From Rhodospirillales bacterium RIFCSPLOWO2_12_FULL_67_15 (GTDB taxonomy: Bacteria > Pseudomonadota > Alphaproteobacteria > Rhodospirillales > 2-12-FULL-67-15), in assembly GCA_001830475.1 (NCBI GenBank), contig MIAC01000153.1, positions 1 to 5,894 on the forward strand: 5,894 nt of DNA, in the 5' to 3' direction. The stretch's first letter is position 1. Every line of letters begins with the position of its first letter. A model generated the notes under the pieces. It did not search any database, was not told where the DNA came from, and was given only the letters and a program-made list of their open reading frames with translations. The position numbers and the translations under genes are program-made. Shown here piece by piece: positions 1-5,894 of the stretch.

Positions 1-327
1 CGTTTCGCCGCAGCGGATCGCCCGCGCAGCCGTGCCCACGGCATCCATGCTCGAACCGCACAGCCTGTTGACCGTCGCGCCGGGCACCTCCTTGGGCAGT
101 CCCGCGAGCAGAAGCGCCATGCGCGCCACGTTGCGGTTGTCCTCGCCTGCCTGGTTGACGCACCCGTAAATGACGTCCTCCAAGGCCCCCCAGTCGACCT
201 TTGCATTGCGCTGCATAAGCGCCTTGATGGGAAGTGTGGCCAGATCGTCGGTGCGAATGCTGGACAGCGCGCCACCGTAGCGACCGACAGGCGTGCGCAC
301 GGCGTCGCAAATGAATACCTGGTTCAT
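1..327 (-). CDS. pcaF: 3-oxoadipyl-CoA thiolase-like acetyl-CoA acyltransferase, N-terminal part (runs off left edge)
   Basis: Translating the minus strand from the ATG at 325-327 gives 109 residues open to the window edge. It begins [20 protein letters not shown], the usual thiolase opening. Residues 58-78 (from [12 protein letters not shown] onward) resemble the PcaF/PaaJ branch. [12 protein letters not shown] at 87-98 holds the nucleophilic cysteine at position 90, the place it occupies in this family. Family members are about 400 residues long, so some 290 residues lie beyond the window, including the GHP and second-cysteine motifs. Known role: thiolytic cleavage of 3-oxoadipyl-CoA to succinyl-CoA and acetyl-CoA, the last step of the beta-ketoadipate or phenylacetate route, in the cytoplasm. 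A purine-rich AAGAGAGA lies upstream as a modest ribosome binding site. A general acetoacetyl-CoA thiolase is possible but less likely. The thiolase family is near certain; the substrate is inferred from similarity. Confidence 0.88.
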   Translation of the reverse strand, partial: MNQVFICDAVRTPVGRYGGALSSIRTDDLATLPIKALMQRNAKVDWGALEDVIYGCVNQAGEDNRNVARMALLLAGLPKEVPGATVNRLCGSSMDAVGTAARAIRCGET

Positions 328-403
328 GTCGGAATCTCTCTTGCGTGGATTAGCGATTGGGGCTACAAGTATACGCCAGCCTGCACGCTACGGAGGAACT
401 GCC
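328..403. promoter_or_regulatory. Divergent intergenic region between thiolase and phhB
   Basis: These 76 bases separate two divergent starts, so promoters for both genes should lie here or overlap the gene ends. On the plus strand, TTGCGT at 341-346 and TACAAG at 364-369 are 17 bases apart and could form a weak sigma70-type promoter for phhB. The match to consensus is poor (3 of 6 and 4 of 6). I see no clear operator palindrome. The region is called on context; the promoter boxes are tentative. Confidence 0.35.
392..397 (+). promoter_or_regulatory. Ribosome binding site deciding the phhB GTG start
   Basis: GGAGGA lies 6 bases before the GTG at 404-406, an almost ideal Shine-Dalgarno sequence and spacing. 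It fixes the phhB start at this GTG. The upstream in-frame ATG at 293 would lie inside the antisense thiolase gene and add 37 residues unlike the family. Confidence 0.8.
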
Positions 404-745
404 GTGTCCGATATCGCTCAGGACCTTGTCCGCAGAAAATGCGTTCCGTGCGAAGGCGGCACGGCGCCGCTGTCAGAGGAACAGATCGGCCCGCTGCTGA
501 AAGGTCTGCCGGGCTGGAAGCGCGACGGCGCCAAGATCTTCAAGCAGTACCAATTCAAAGACCATTACCAGACGCAGGCCTTCGTCAACGCCGTGGCATG
601 GATCTCGCACCGGGAAGATCATCATCCCTTCGTCGTCGTGGGCTACAACACGGCCCGCGTCGAGTATTGGACCCACGCCATCGGCGGGCTGTCGGAGAAC
701 GACTTCATCTGCGCCGCGAAAGTGGACGCGCTGTTCGAGCTGTAG
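404..745 (+). CDS. phhB: Pterin-4a-carbinolamine dehydratase (4a-hydroxytetrahydrobiopterin dehydratase)
   Basis: The 113-residue protein starts [20 protein letters not shown] and has the usual length and layout of bacterial PhhB/DCoH. Residues 23-40 carry the helix and the LPGW turn. Residues 70-105 hold the signature: HREDHHP, then YN, then [11 protein letters not shown]. The three catalytic histidines are seen as H73, H74 and H91, with the same 18-residue spacing as in characterised members. Known role: dehydration of 4a-hydroxytetrahydropterin to quinonoid dihydropterin, recycling the cofactor of phenylalanine hydroxylase in the cytoplasm. No phenylalanine hydroxylase gene is visible nearby. 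The gene is divergent from the thiolase and converges on the broken flavoprotein gene, whose open frame crosses its 3' part on the other strand. The GTG start is chosen because of GGAGGA 6 bases upstream. The identification is firm. Confidence 0.95.
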   Translation: MSDIAQDLVRRKCVPCEGGTAPLSEEQIGPLLKGLPGWKRDGAKIFKQYQFKDHYQTQAFVNAVAWISHREDHHPFVVVGYNTARVEYWTHAIGGLSENDFICAAKVDALFEL

Positions 746-1756
746 GCAGTCAGCAGGGAATCGGTCGCCCCAACGTGAAGCCTGCCAGAGCCGGCTCCTG
801 TCCTCGGGCCGGCTGGCCCACTGGAAATCGCCGCCGCCCTGCTCACGCGCGATTTCCCCGACGCGCGTCGCCTGCTCCGCGACACCTGCCTCGCTGCCGT
901 GAAACTCGAAGAAAAGCGTGGGCAGCACTGGATATTCGAACTTCGAATGCCGGTTTACCGCATCCATCATCACTTCGTCGAGAAGCTCGATCCGCGCCAC
1001 CGGAATGCCGGACTGGATGGTTGCCATGGCAGTCCGGATTGCGGATTCCAGACGTGGGAAAGCACACACCGCGGACGAAATCGCCTCGGGAACAGGGTGC
1101 AGTTTCACAGTCAGCTCGGTGATGATCCCGAGCGTGCCTTCGGCGCCGACGAACAGGCGCGTGAGGTCGTATCCGGCTGCGGACTTGCGCGCGCGCCTGC
1201 TGGTGCGGATGACCCGGCCGTCCGCGAGCACGACTTCAAGCCCAAGCACGTTCTCGCGCATGGTGCCGTACCGCCCCGCCATGGTGCCCGAGCCGCGCGT
1301 GGAGGCCATGCCCCCCAGCGTGGCGTCGGCGCCGGGATCGATCGGGAAGAAAAGGCCGCTGCCGTGCAACTCCGCGTTGAGTTGCTTGCGCGTCACGCCG
1401 GGCTCAACCCGGCAGTCCAGATCATCACCATTGATCTCGATCACCCGCTTCATGCCGCCCAGATCCACGCAGACACCACCGAACACGGCCGCGATATTGC
1501 CTTCCAGCGACGTGCCCACGCCGTACGGGATCAGCGGCGTGCCCGAAGCGGCGCACAGGCGGACGATCTCGACCACTTCGTCCGTCGAGCGCGGAAACAC
1601 CACGGCATCGGGAGGACTCGGATCGTGATAGGACTCGTCCTGCCCGTGGCGACCGCGGATCGCCTGCGTAGTGGAGAGGCGCTCGCAGAACCGCGTCTCG
1701 AGCGCCGCAAGTAGGTCCGCCGGCGCCGTGCGCGCTTTCATGCGAGCCGTCACCAT
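473..1756 (-). CDS. FAD-binding oxidoreductase, D-lactate dehydrogenase/GlcD-like, C-terminally truncated (probable pseudogene)
   Basis: Numbered from the ATG at 1754-1756, the protein shows an N-terminal FAD-binding type 4 (PCMH-like) domain. PDAVVFPRS is at 49-57, the FAD loop [11 protein letters not shown] at 77-87, RYGTMREN at 162-169 and [17 protein letters not shown] at 194-210. The start of the C-terminal FAD-oxidase domain follows, with [10 protein letters not shown] at 282-291. Similarity ends at RLWQA, residues 322-326. Family members run to about 460-480 residues and carry GHxGDGNxH and GEHG motifs; both are absent. The last ~100 codons (473-778) are mostly antisense to phhB and look like no known domain. 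Intact relatives oxidise D-lactate or glycolate and pass electrons to the respiratory chain; this copy is probably inactive. The start overlaps the helicase stop by 7 bases, and ATG at 1741 is an alternative. No strong ribosome binding site is visible for either. Confidence 0.75.
   Translation of the reverse strand: MVTARMKARTAPADLLAALETRFCERLSTTQAIRGRHGQDESYHDPSPPDAVVFPRSTDEVVEIVRLCAASGTPLIPYGVGTSLEGNIAAVFGGVCVDLGGMKRVIEINGDDLDCRVEPGVTRKQLNAELHGSGLFFPIDPGADATLGGMASTRGSGTMAGRYGTMRENVLGLEVVLADGRVIRTSRRARKSAAGYDLTRLFVGAEGTLGIITELTVKLHPVPEAISSAVCAFPRLESAIRTAMATIQSGIPVARIELLDEVMMDAVNRHSKFEYPVLPTLFFEFHGSEAGVAEQATRVGEIAREQGGGDFQWASRPEDRSRLWQASRWGDRFPADCLQLEQRVHFRGADEVVLRQPADGVGPILDAGRVVAHDDEGMMIFPVRDPCHGVDEGLRLVMVFELVLLEDLGAVALPARQTFQQRADLFL
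746..778. other. Junction where flavoprotein homology ends next to the phhB stop
   Basis: The phhB stop codon is at 743-745. Reading in from the other side on the minus strand, the flavoprotein resembles its family up to LWQA (A codon at 779-781) and then changes to SRWGDRF, which does not fit the expected RHDA-type continuation. These 33 bases must therefore hold the breakpoint of a deletion, rearrangement or assembly join. I see no target-site duplication or insertion sequence end here, only a short imperfect inverted match (GGCAG at 745-749, CTGCC at 782-786) that is probably chance. Confidence 0.6.
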
Positions 1757-4455
1757 GGTATCGAAAGACGATCGACAACATCTCTGCGGGCCAGCACCCT
1801 CGAACACAGCTCCCAGCGATCCCTGTCAGGATCGATCGTCTCCTGATACCGCATCTCGAAGACGTCGCGCGCCTTTTTCCGGAGATGAATGTACTCGTCC
1901 ATCATCTCCTCGAGCGTCTCCACTGTCTCGATCCATTCGTCTTCGATGGTGTCCGGCAGCCCACCGAAGATGTCGTAGCGGTCCTTCATCCGGCGCGACA
2001 GAATCTGGTAGATCTTTTCGTCCTGGGTTTCGTGATAAACGAGATTCAGCATGTCCACCGTGCGTCGCGCCTGGCCGAACCGCTTGATCCGACCGAGTCG
2101 CTGTTCCAGCCGTGACGGATTCCAGGGCAAATCCACGTTGATGAGCGTACCGAGGGTCTGCAGGTTCAAGCCCTCACACGCGGCATCGGTGGCGACGAGG
2201 AGGCGAATCTCGCGCTTCTTTACGGCTGCCTTGATGTCCTCACGCTCGACGGAAGCGAAGTCGTCACCGCGGAATAAGCCGCTCTTGCCCGCGCCTGCAT
2301 AGACGCCCACGGCTTCGTCCGGCAACAACTTCGCGAGTTCCGCAGCGACGAAATACGCCGTGTCGTAGTACTGGCTGAAGACGATGCAGCCGTGCTCGAG
2401 CCAGGTCTTGCCCTCGGTGCGATGCTCTGTGAGGAAGTACCTGACCGCGGCGAGCTTCGGGTCGCGCGCTTCCGGACGCGAAAGTTCCTCGACGATGGTG
2501 CGAAGGTATCCTGCCTCATCAGGCGTGAGCGCACTGAGCGCCTCTTCGATCAGCTTCACCTGTTCCTCGTCCTCAAGAACTTCCCGGCGAAGCATCTTCT
2601 CGGCGGTGGCTCGCCCGGATGCGAAGCTCGAACAGATGCGTTGCAGAAGCAAGGTCTTCATGAACCCGGCCGCCTTGGTGCGCTTTTGCAACGCCGATGT
2701 GAACGCTTCTGCTGCCTGATAGGCGAGATCAAAGGGGTGATTCGTCCGCAGGCCCAGGCCGCTGAATCCGACGCCCGCGTATGCAGTAGCTGGCGCATCC
2801 GGGTCGGGATGAATGTCCACACCGACCTTCTCCAGCAGCCCGGCGTCTTCCAACGTCTGCCGACGGCGCAGTACGGTGTGGCGAACGATCGGGTTGTGCT
2901 CCCGCAGGAATCCGGGCGCCAGGGCTTGTCCGACCGCCTGCTGTTCCAGGAATCCCAGCGAACCGAAGCCGCGATCCGTGAAGAAGGCCTGGTCGGCCAG
3001 CCCGAGCTGCAAACGCAGCGTCGCGAACAGCACATCTTCGCTCCCAGGCGGGAGCGGGTTGCGCAGCCACTCCCAGGCGTCTCGTTCATCCACCGGTGTC
3101 TCATCGCCCTTCACGGCAGGAAGCGCCCTCTCCCAGTCAGGCCATTTTGCAAACGGTTCGCGCCCGAGAACGAAGTCTGCGCCGGAACTCAGAATTTTCA
3201 GCATGTCCCAAAGTTCGTAGACCTCGGTCTGGATCGGCGTCGCGGTACCGAGCAGCAAGTTCCTGGTGCGCGCTCCGATTCGAACCATGAAGTCGAGCAG
3301 GTTGTTCGGCTCGGCCTTCTTCTCTCCTAGCCCACCGCGCCGCCGCGCCTTATGCGCCTCGTCGAGAACCACCGTCCCGTACTTGCGTTCCAGCAGGTGC
3401 TGGCGTTCTTCGGAATTGTGGATGATCAATCCGGTGGACACGATGGCAATGCGAAACGGACAGCGGGCGATATCCTCCGGACCGCGCGTTTTGATGACGT
3501 GGCCCTTCGGATCGATCCACTCTTTCTTCGTGGACAACCAGACCGCGCTCGGAATGCCGAGCTTGTCCATCAGCTCCACTTGCCATTGCAGCGTGAGGGT
3601 CGAGGGGCAGAGGATGAGCACCGGGCCGTCGTCCAGCAGGACCGAGATCATCGCACTCGCCGCGAGCGACAGCGTCTTGCCGACGCCGACTTCATCGGCA
3701 AGCAGCAGGCGCGCCTTGCCGTATGTCTCACGATGCTGGAGGAACATCGTCACGAATGAGCGCTGCCAGGGCAGGAGCTGTTCTCCGCCGCGGTAGATCG
3801 GGCTCTCGGCAAGCGCCGCCGCGGCCAGGTCCTCGGTCTTCGCGTCTTCGAAGCGGATCTCCACGCGATCGGCAACCCGTTTGATCTCCTCGACGATGGC
3901 GTCGGGCAACGGATAAGCGTCCTTCCAGAGCGCATCGAATTCCTCTTCGACCCAGGCGACGCCTTCCTGCGAAGGGTCCTCCCAGAGGATTTCGTAATTC
4001 TGTGCGAAGGCGCTCTTGGTCTCGTTAATCGAACCGAGGAAACAGGTCTTCGACCCGTCGGCCGCTTCGATGACGCCGGCCTTGCCGTGGACGAAGACAC
4101 GGTCCTTCGGCACCACGCGGATCTCGACCCGCCCGCTGGTCAGCAACTCATGCAGCCGTCGATAGCGCTCCCGGTGCAGCAGCGCTTCGACCTCCGACGG
4201 CGCTTCGTTCCAGCGCTCCTTCAGCGCCGTCTCGCGGACGTGCTTGGAGACGGCCACATCGGCTGCGTCCAGCTCGCCGTTGCAGACGATCTGCACCTTG
4301 GGGATTGCAGCGATCTCTTCGCCGACGAGCTCGAAGATCGAGCTGCGGAAGTAGCCGGCGATACGCCTGTAGGACTTCGCCTCCTTCAGCCTCACGCTGA
4401 GGAATGCGTGATCGAGTCGTTGGCGGCGGGAGGAGAAACGCTGGATATCGCTCAT
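1750..4455 (-). CDS. Phospholipase D-like nuclease / Snf2-type helicase fusion, candidate anti-phage protein
   Basis: The 901-residue protein has two parts. Residues 1-200 form a phospholipase D-like domain with one HKD motif: H123, K125 and an acidic E130, then GSIN at 141-144. Residues 220-830 form an SF2 Snf2/RapA-like helicase: LLPWQ at 227-231, Walker A DEVGVGKT at 254-261, DEAH at 365-368, GTATP at 403-407, VFSQYYDTA at 692-700, ATDAACEGLNLQ at 755-766, and arginine-finger motif VI (RLEQRLGRIKRFGQ) at 782-795. A long insert separates the two RecA lobes, as in RapA-type proteins. All core ATPase residues are present. The C-terminal region (835-901) looks complete. Inferred role: ATP-driven DNA translocation with nuclease cleavage, probably in phage defence; the substrate is unknown. 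The start codon overlaps the upstream stop (ATGA), implying coupled translation. An AGGGGA lies about 10 bases before it. Domain calls are firm; the defence role is inference. Confidence 0.9.
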   Translation of the reverse strand: MSDIQRFSSRRQRLDHAFLSVRLKEAKSYRRIAGYFRSSIFELVGEEIAAIPKVQIVCNGELDAADVAVSKHVRETALKERWNEAPSEVEALLHRERYRRLHELLTSGRVEIRVVPKDRVFVHGKAGVIEAADGSKTCFLGSINETKSAFAQNYEILWEDPSQEGVAWVEEEFDALWKDAYPLPDAIVEEIKRVADRVEIRFEDAKTEDLAAAALAESPIYRGGEQLLPWQRSFVTMFLQHRETYGKARLLLADEVGVGKTLSLAASAMISVLLDDGPVLILCPSTLTLQWQVELMDKLGIPSAVWLSTKKEWIDPKGHVIKTRGPEDIARCPFRIAIVSTGLIIHNSEERQHLLERKYGTVVLDEAHKARRRGGLGEKKAEPNNLLDFMVRIGARTRNLLLGTATPIQTEVYELWDMLKILSSGADFVLGREPFAKWPDWERALPAVKGDETPVDERDAWEWLRNPLPPGSEDVLFATLRLQLGLADQAFFTDRGFGSLGFLEQQAVGQALAPGFLREHNPIVRHTVLRRRQTLEDAGLLEKVGVDIHPDPDAPATAYAGVGFSGLGLRTNHPFDLAYQAAEAFTSALQKRTKAAGFMKTLLLQRICSSFASGRATAEKMLRREVLEDEEQVKLIEEALSALTPDEAGYLRTIVEELSRPEARDPKLAAVRYFLTEHRTEGKTWLEHGCIVFSQYYDTAYFVAAELAKLLPDEAVGVYAGAGKSGLFRGDDFASVEREDIKAAVKKREIRLLVATDAACEGLNLQTLGTLINVDLPWNPSRLEQRLGRIKRFGQARRTVDMLNLVYHETQDEKIYQILSRRMKDRYDIFGGLPDTIEDEWIETVETLEEMMDEYIHLRKKARDVFEMRYQETIDPDRDRWELCSRVLARRDVVDRLSIPW
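4452..4455 (-). other. ATGA stop-start overlap coupling the DUF4062/GHKL gene to the helicase gene
   Basis: On the minus strand the bases read ATGA: ATG (4455-4453) starts the helicase and TGA (4454-4452) ends the DUF4062/GHKL gene. Such 4-base overlaps usually mark genes of one operon whose translation is coupled. Confidence 0.9.
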
Positions 4456-5894
4456 GTTCCCGCTGTCCCCTTTGACTTCTTTCGCCTCTTTGGCCCCTTT
4501 GTGGCCCCTTTGGTCTTGCCGGGTCGTGGACCAAGAGATGTCCCGTTTGGCGCGCTTCTGGCGCGTTTCGCAGCTGGGGCCGTGGCCTTGCGCGATGGCG
4601 CATTTGGCGCATTGTTGGCGCGTTTAGTGGCGAGGGCATAATGCGCCCCTCGGCCGCTCCCCAGAGCAAGGAGTACACCTGCTTGCACTAGGACCGCCAG
4701 TTCGCGAAGTGCGGTGCGCCGGGAACAGCCCAGCATCCTCTGGTAGTCGGCGTTGGTGATGCGCCCGGCGATCTTGACGTTAACGATGGCGCGGCGTTGA
4801 CGCTCATTCAGTGGCATGCCGGCCAATACTGCCGGGGTCAGCCAATCGCGGCCAAGGGTAGCGACGAATTCTCCGCCTCGCTGCCGGAATTCCGGCTCGG
4901 GAAGCGCGTGGGCCAGGCTGTCGCGGATCATCATGAGGGTGCCCGTGCCGTATTTCTCGATGTAGCGGGTAAGAAACAGTACGTCGCAGACCCGGGCATT
5001 GCGGGCGATCGAATTGTGCGGTTCCCGCAGCCGTTCGGGAGTGAGGGGCGCCGGCAGTTCCCCGGGATTCGATACTTCCACCCGATCCGCGAATACCGAG
5101 ATCTGCACGGTCGCCGCCGAGGCATAGTCGCGGTGGGCGACCGCATTGACGATCGCCTCCCGGACCACGGAAGGCGGAATCTCGAATGTGACGGGCGCCT
5201 GGGCGTTCACGCCGCGGGTACCGACGCCGCGATTGACAACCGAGAGGACGAAGTTCTCCGCTTGATCCACCTGCTCGAACAGGTTGCCCTTGAACACACG
5301 GTAAAAAGGCACCGGCCGCTGGATCTCGGTGCCATGGAAATGCATGCAGCGGACCTCGGCGCAGGGGATGAAACGCTGCGGGTCGCGGCTGAAGAGCAGC
5401 ACGGCAGCATGGGTCGGGTGCGCCTCCCGGATCAGGTTCAGATGGGCCAGTACATCCACCATCGCCGTGCCTTCGGGCAAGGGGAATTGCCGCTCGAAAC
5501 GGGCGCGGCGCACAAAGTTGGCAACGGCAGCCGCATCGATGTCATCCAGCGTCGCATCGCCGCAGGGCCGTTGGTCGAAGGGACGGTTCTGAATGACGCC
5601 ACGGTCCTCCAGGTAATCCACCAGGCTTGCGTAGAGTGCTTTCGTGAGTTCGGCAGGCGTCGCAAAGCGCCGCCGGATAAGTTGGTCGCCAGCCTTGCGG
5701 ACCAGGGTACGCATTTTCGGGTGGCGTACCTTGTCGTCCGCACCTTTGACGAAAATAAGCCGGGGCTTAGCGCGCAGGGTGGCTCGATCGAACTCACGTT
5801 CCGTGGGCGACGCACCGTCCTTGTCTTCGTAGCCGTAGTCGTTGCCGAACAAACCGACATAGATCGCGCAGCGATCGACTTCGTGCAGATACAC
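4452..5894 (-). CDS. DUF4062 / GHKL ATP-binding (COG2865-like) protein with winged helix, N-terminus beyond right edge
   Basis: The frame is open to the window edge and gives 480 residues. The GTG at the edge is most likely an internal valine, because DUF4062 normally has some 50-70 residues before the visible YLHEVDRCAIYVGLFGNDYG. Residues 1-95 are the rest of DUF4062 (SPTEREF at 29-35). Residues 103-350 match the ATP-binding part of COG2865/Schlafen-AlbA-type regulators: HAAVLLFSRDPQRF at 162-175, N-box REAIVNAVAHRDY at 245-257, DRVEVSNPGELP at 270-281 and YIEKYGTGTLMM at 311-322. Residues 365-422 look like a winged helix (ITNADYQRMLGCSRRTALRE). The last 60 residues are rich in lysine, arginine, alanine and proline. 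The AlbA_2 domain normally found before the ATP-binding part is not visible. The protein is probably a cytoplasmic, ATP-dependent DNA-binding regulator or sensor acting with the helicase it overlaps. Domains are clear; function is inferred. Confidence 0.87.
   Translation of the reverse strand: MYLHEVDRCAIYVGLFGNDYGYEDKDGASPTEREFDRATLRAKPRLIFVKGADDKVRHPKMRTLVRKAGDQLIRRRFATPAELTKALYASLVDYLEDRGVIQNRPFDQRPCGDATLDDIDAAAVANFVRRARFERQFPLPEGTAMVDVLAHLNLIREAHPTHAAVLLFSRDPQRFIPCAEVRCMHFHGTEIQRPVPFYRVFKGNLFEQVDQAENFVLSVVNRGVGTRGVNAQAPVTFEIPPSVVREAIVNAVAHRDYASAATVQISVFADRVEVSNPGELPAPLTPERLREPHNSIARNARVCDVLFLTRYIEKYGTGTLMMIRDSLAHALPEPEFRQRGGEFVATLGRDWLTPAVLAGMPLNERQRRAIVNVKIAGRITNADYQRMLGCSRRTALRELAVLVQAGVLLALGSGRGAHYALATKRANNAPNAPSRKATAPAAKRARSAPNGTSLGPRPGKTKGATKGPKRRKKSKGTAGT
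4544..4568. repeat. In-frame degenerate repeat, copy 1 (C-terminal tail of the DUF4062/GHKL protein)
   Basis: This 25-base unit matches the one at 4601-4625 at 20 of 25 positions. On the minus strand it encodes KRARSAPN (residues 443-450) against KRANNAPN (424-431) in the other copy. The spacing is 57 bases, a multiple of three. It looks like a small duplication inside a basic, low-complexity tail. Confidence 0.55.
4601..4625. repeat. In-frame degenerate repeat, copy 2
   Basis: Partner of the unit at 4544-4568. On the minus strand it encodes KRANNAPN at residues 424-431, directly after the winged helix, where the basic tail begins. Confidence 0.55.

Noticed and set aside
293..403. Possible longer phhB protein from an ATG at 293
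   Set aside because: These 37 extra codons overlap the antisense thiolase start, do not resemble the family, and the GTG at 404 has an excellent GGAGGA ribosome binding site.
789..814. Inverted repeat AGCCGGC/GCCGGCT near the end of phhB, considered as a terminator
   Set aside because: The 7-base arms have a 12-base gap, no T run follows on either strand, and the site lies inside the family-like coding part of the flavoprotein.
899..1714. Long plus-strand frame of 271 codons opposite the flavoprotein gene
   Set aside because: It is an antisense shadow of a recognisable gene. Its arginine- and histidine-rich translation matches no domain I know.
1757..1807. Upstream ATG at 1807 as the flavoprotein start
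   Set aside because: It would add 17 residues lying wholly inside the helicase coding end, with no family similarity; ATG at 1756 or 1741 fits better.
2392..3330. Long plus-strand frame of 312 codons opposite the helicase
   Set aside because: The minus strand here encodes helicase sequence between motif III and motif IV without interruption; the plus frame shows no domain or plausible start signal.
4087..4641. Plus-strand frame of 184 codons across the helicase/DUF4062 junction
   Set aside because: It lies opposite the PLD domain and the basic tail. Its composition reflects the antisense of lysine/alanine-rich coding and repeats.
1..5894. tRNA or rRNA genes, CRISPR array, insertion sequences, attachment sites
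   Set aside because: I looked for cloverleaf-like arms, regularly spaced direct repeats, transposase motifs and terminal inverted repeats and saw none that could be supported.

Overview
The window is GC-rich and densely coded, with GTG and ATG starts and short or overlapping gene junctions. It looks like a Pseudomonadota chromosome, most likely beta- or gammaproteobacterial. The main hints are a PcaF-type thiolase, a bacterial pterin carbinolamine dehydratase and a proteobacterial-style D-lactate dehydrogenase/GlcD-like flavoprotein. This placement is inference; no rRNA or other marker gene is present.

Layout, left to right. (1) 1-327, minus strand: N-terminal 109 residues of a 3-oxoadipyl-CoA-type thiolase that runs off the left edge. 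(2) 328-403: a short divergent intergenic region. (3) 404-745, plus strand: complete phhB-like pterin-4a-carbinolamine dehydratase. (4) 746-1756, minus strand: an FAD-binding oxidoreductase of the D-lactate dehydrogenase/glycolate oxidase (GlcD) type. Its N-terminal two thirds look normal, but family similarity stops at about 779, where roughly 140 C-terminal residues should follow. The frame instead stays open antisense through phhB to 473. (5) 1750-4455, minus strand: a 901-residue fusion of an N-terminal phospholipase D (HKD) nuclease domain with a Snf2-type helicase, apparently full length. (6) 4452-5894, minus strand: a protein running off the right edge, with part of a DUF4062 domain, a GHKL-type ATP-binding domain of the COG2865 kind, a winged helix and a lysine/arginine-rich tail.

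Genes 5 and 6 overlap by an ATGA junction and form the most interesting part of the window. A nuclease-helicase fusion translationally coupled to a DUF4062/GHKL ATP-binding protein is the kind of cassette found in anti-phage islands. The leftmost genes are ordinary aromatic, pterin and lactate metabolism. The window therefore seems to show one edge of a defence island abutting metabolic genes. The flavoprotein lying between the two has lost its 3' end, either by a real rearrangement or by an assembly join.

I see no tRNA, rRNA, CRISPR array, transposase or convincing intrinsic terminator. The only stretch without sense coding longer than a few bases is the 76-bp gap between the thiolase and phhB genes.
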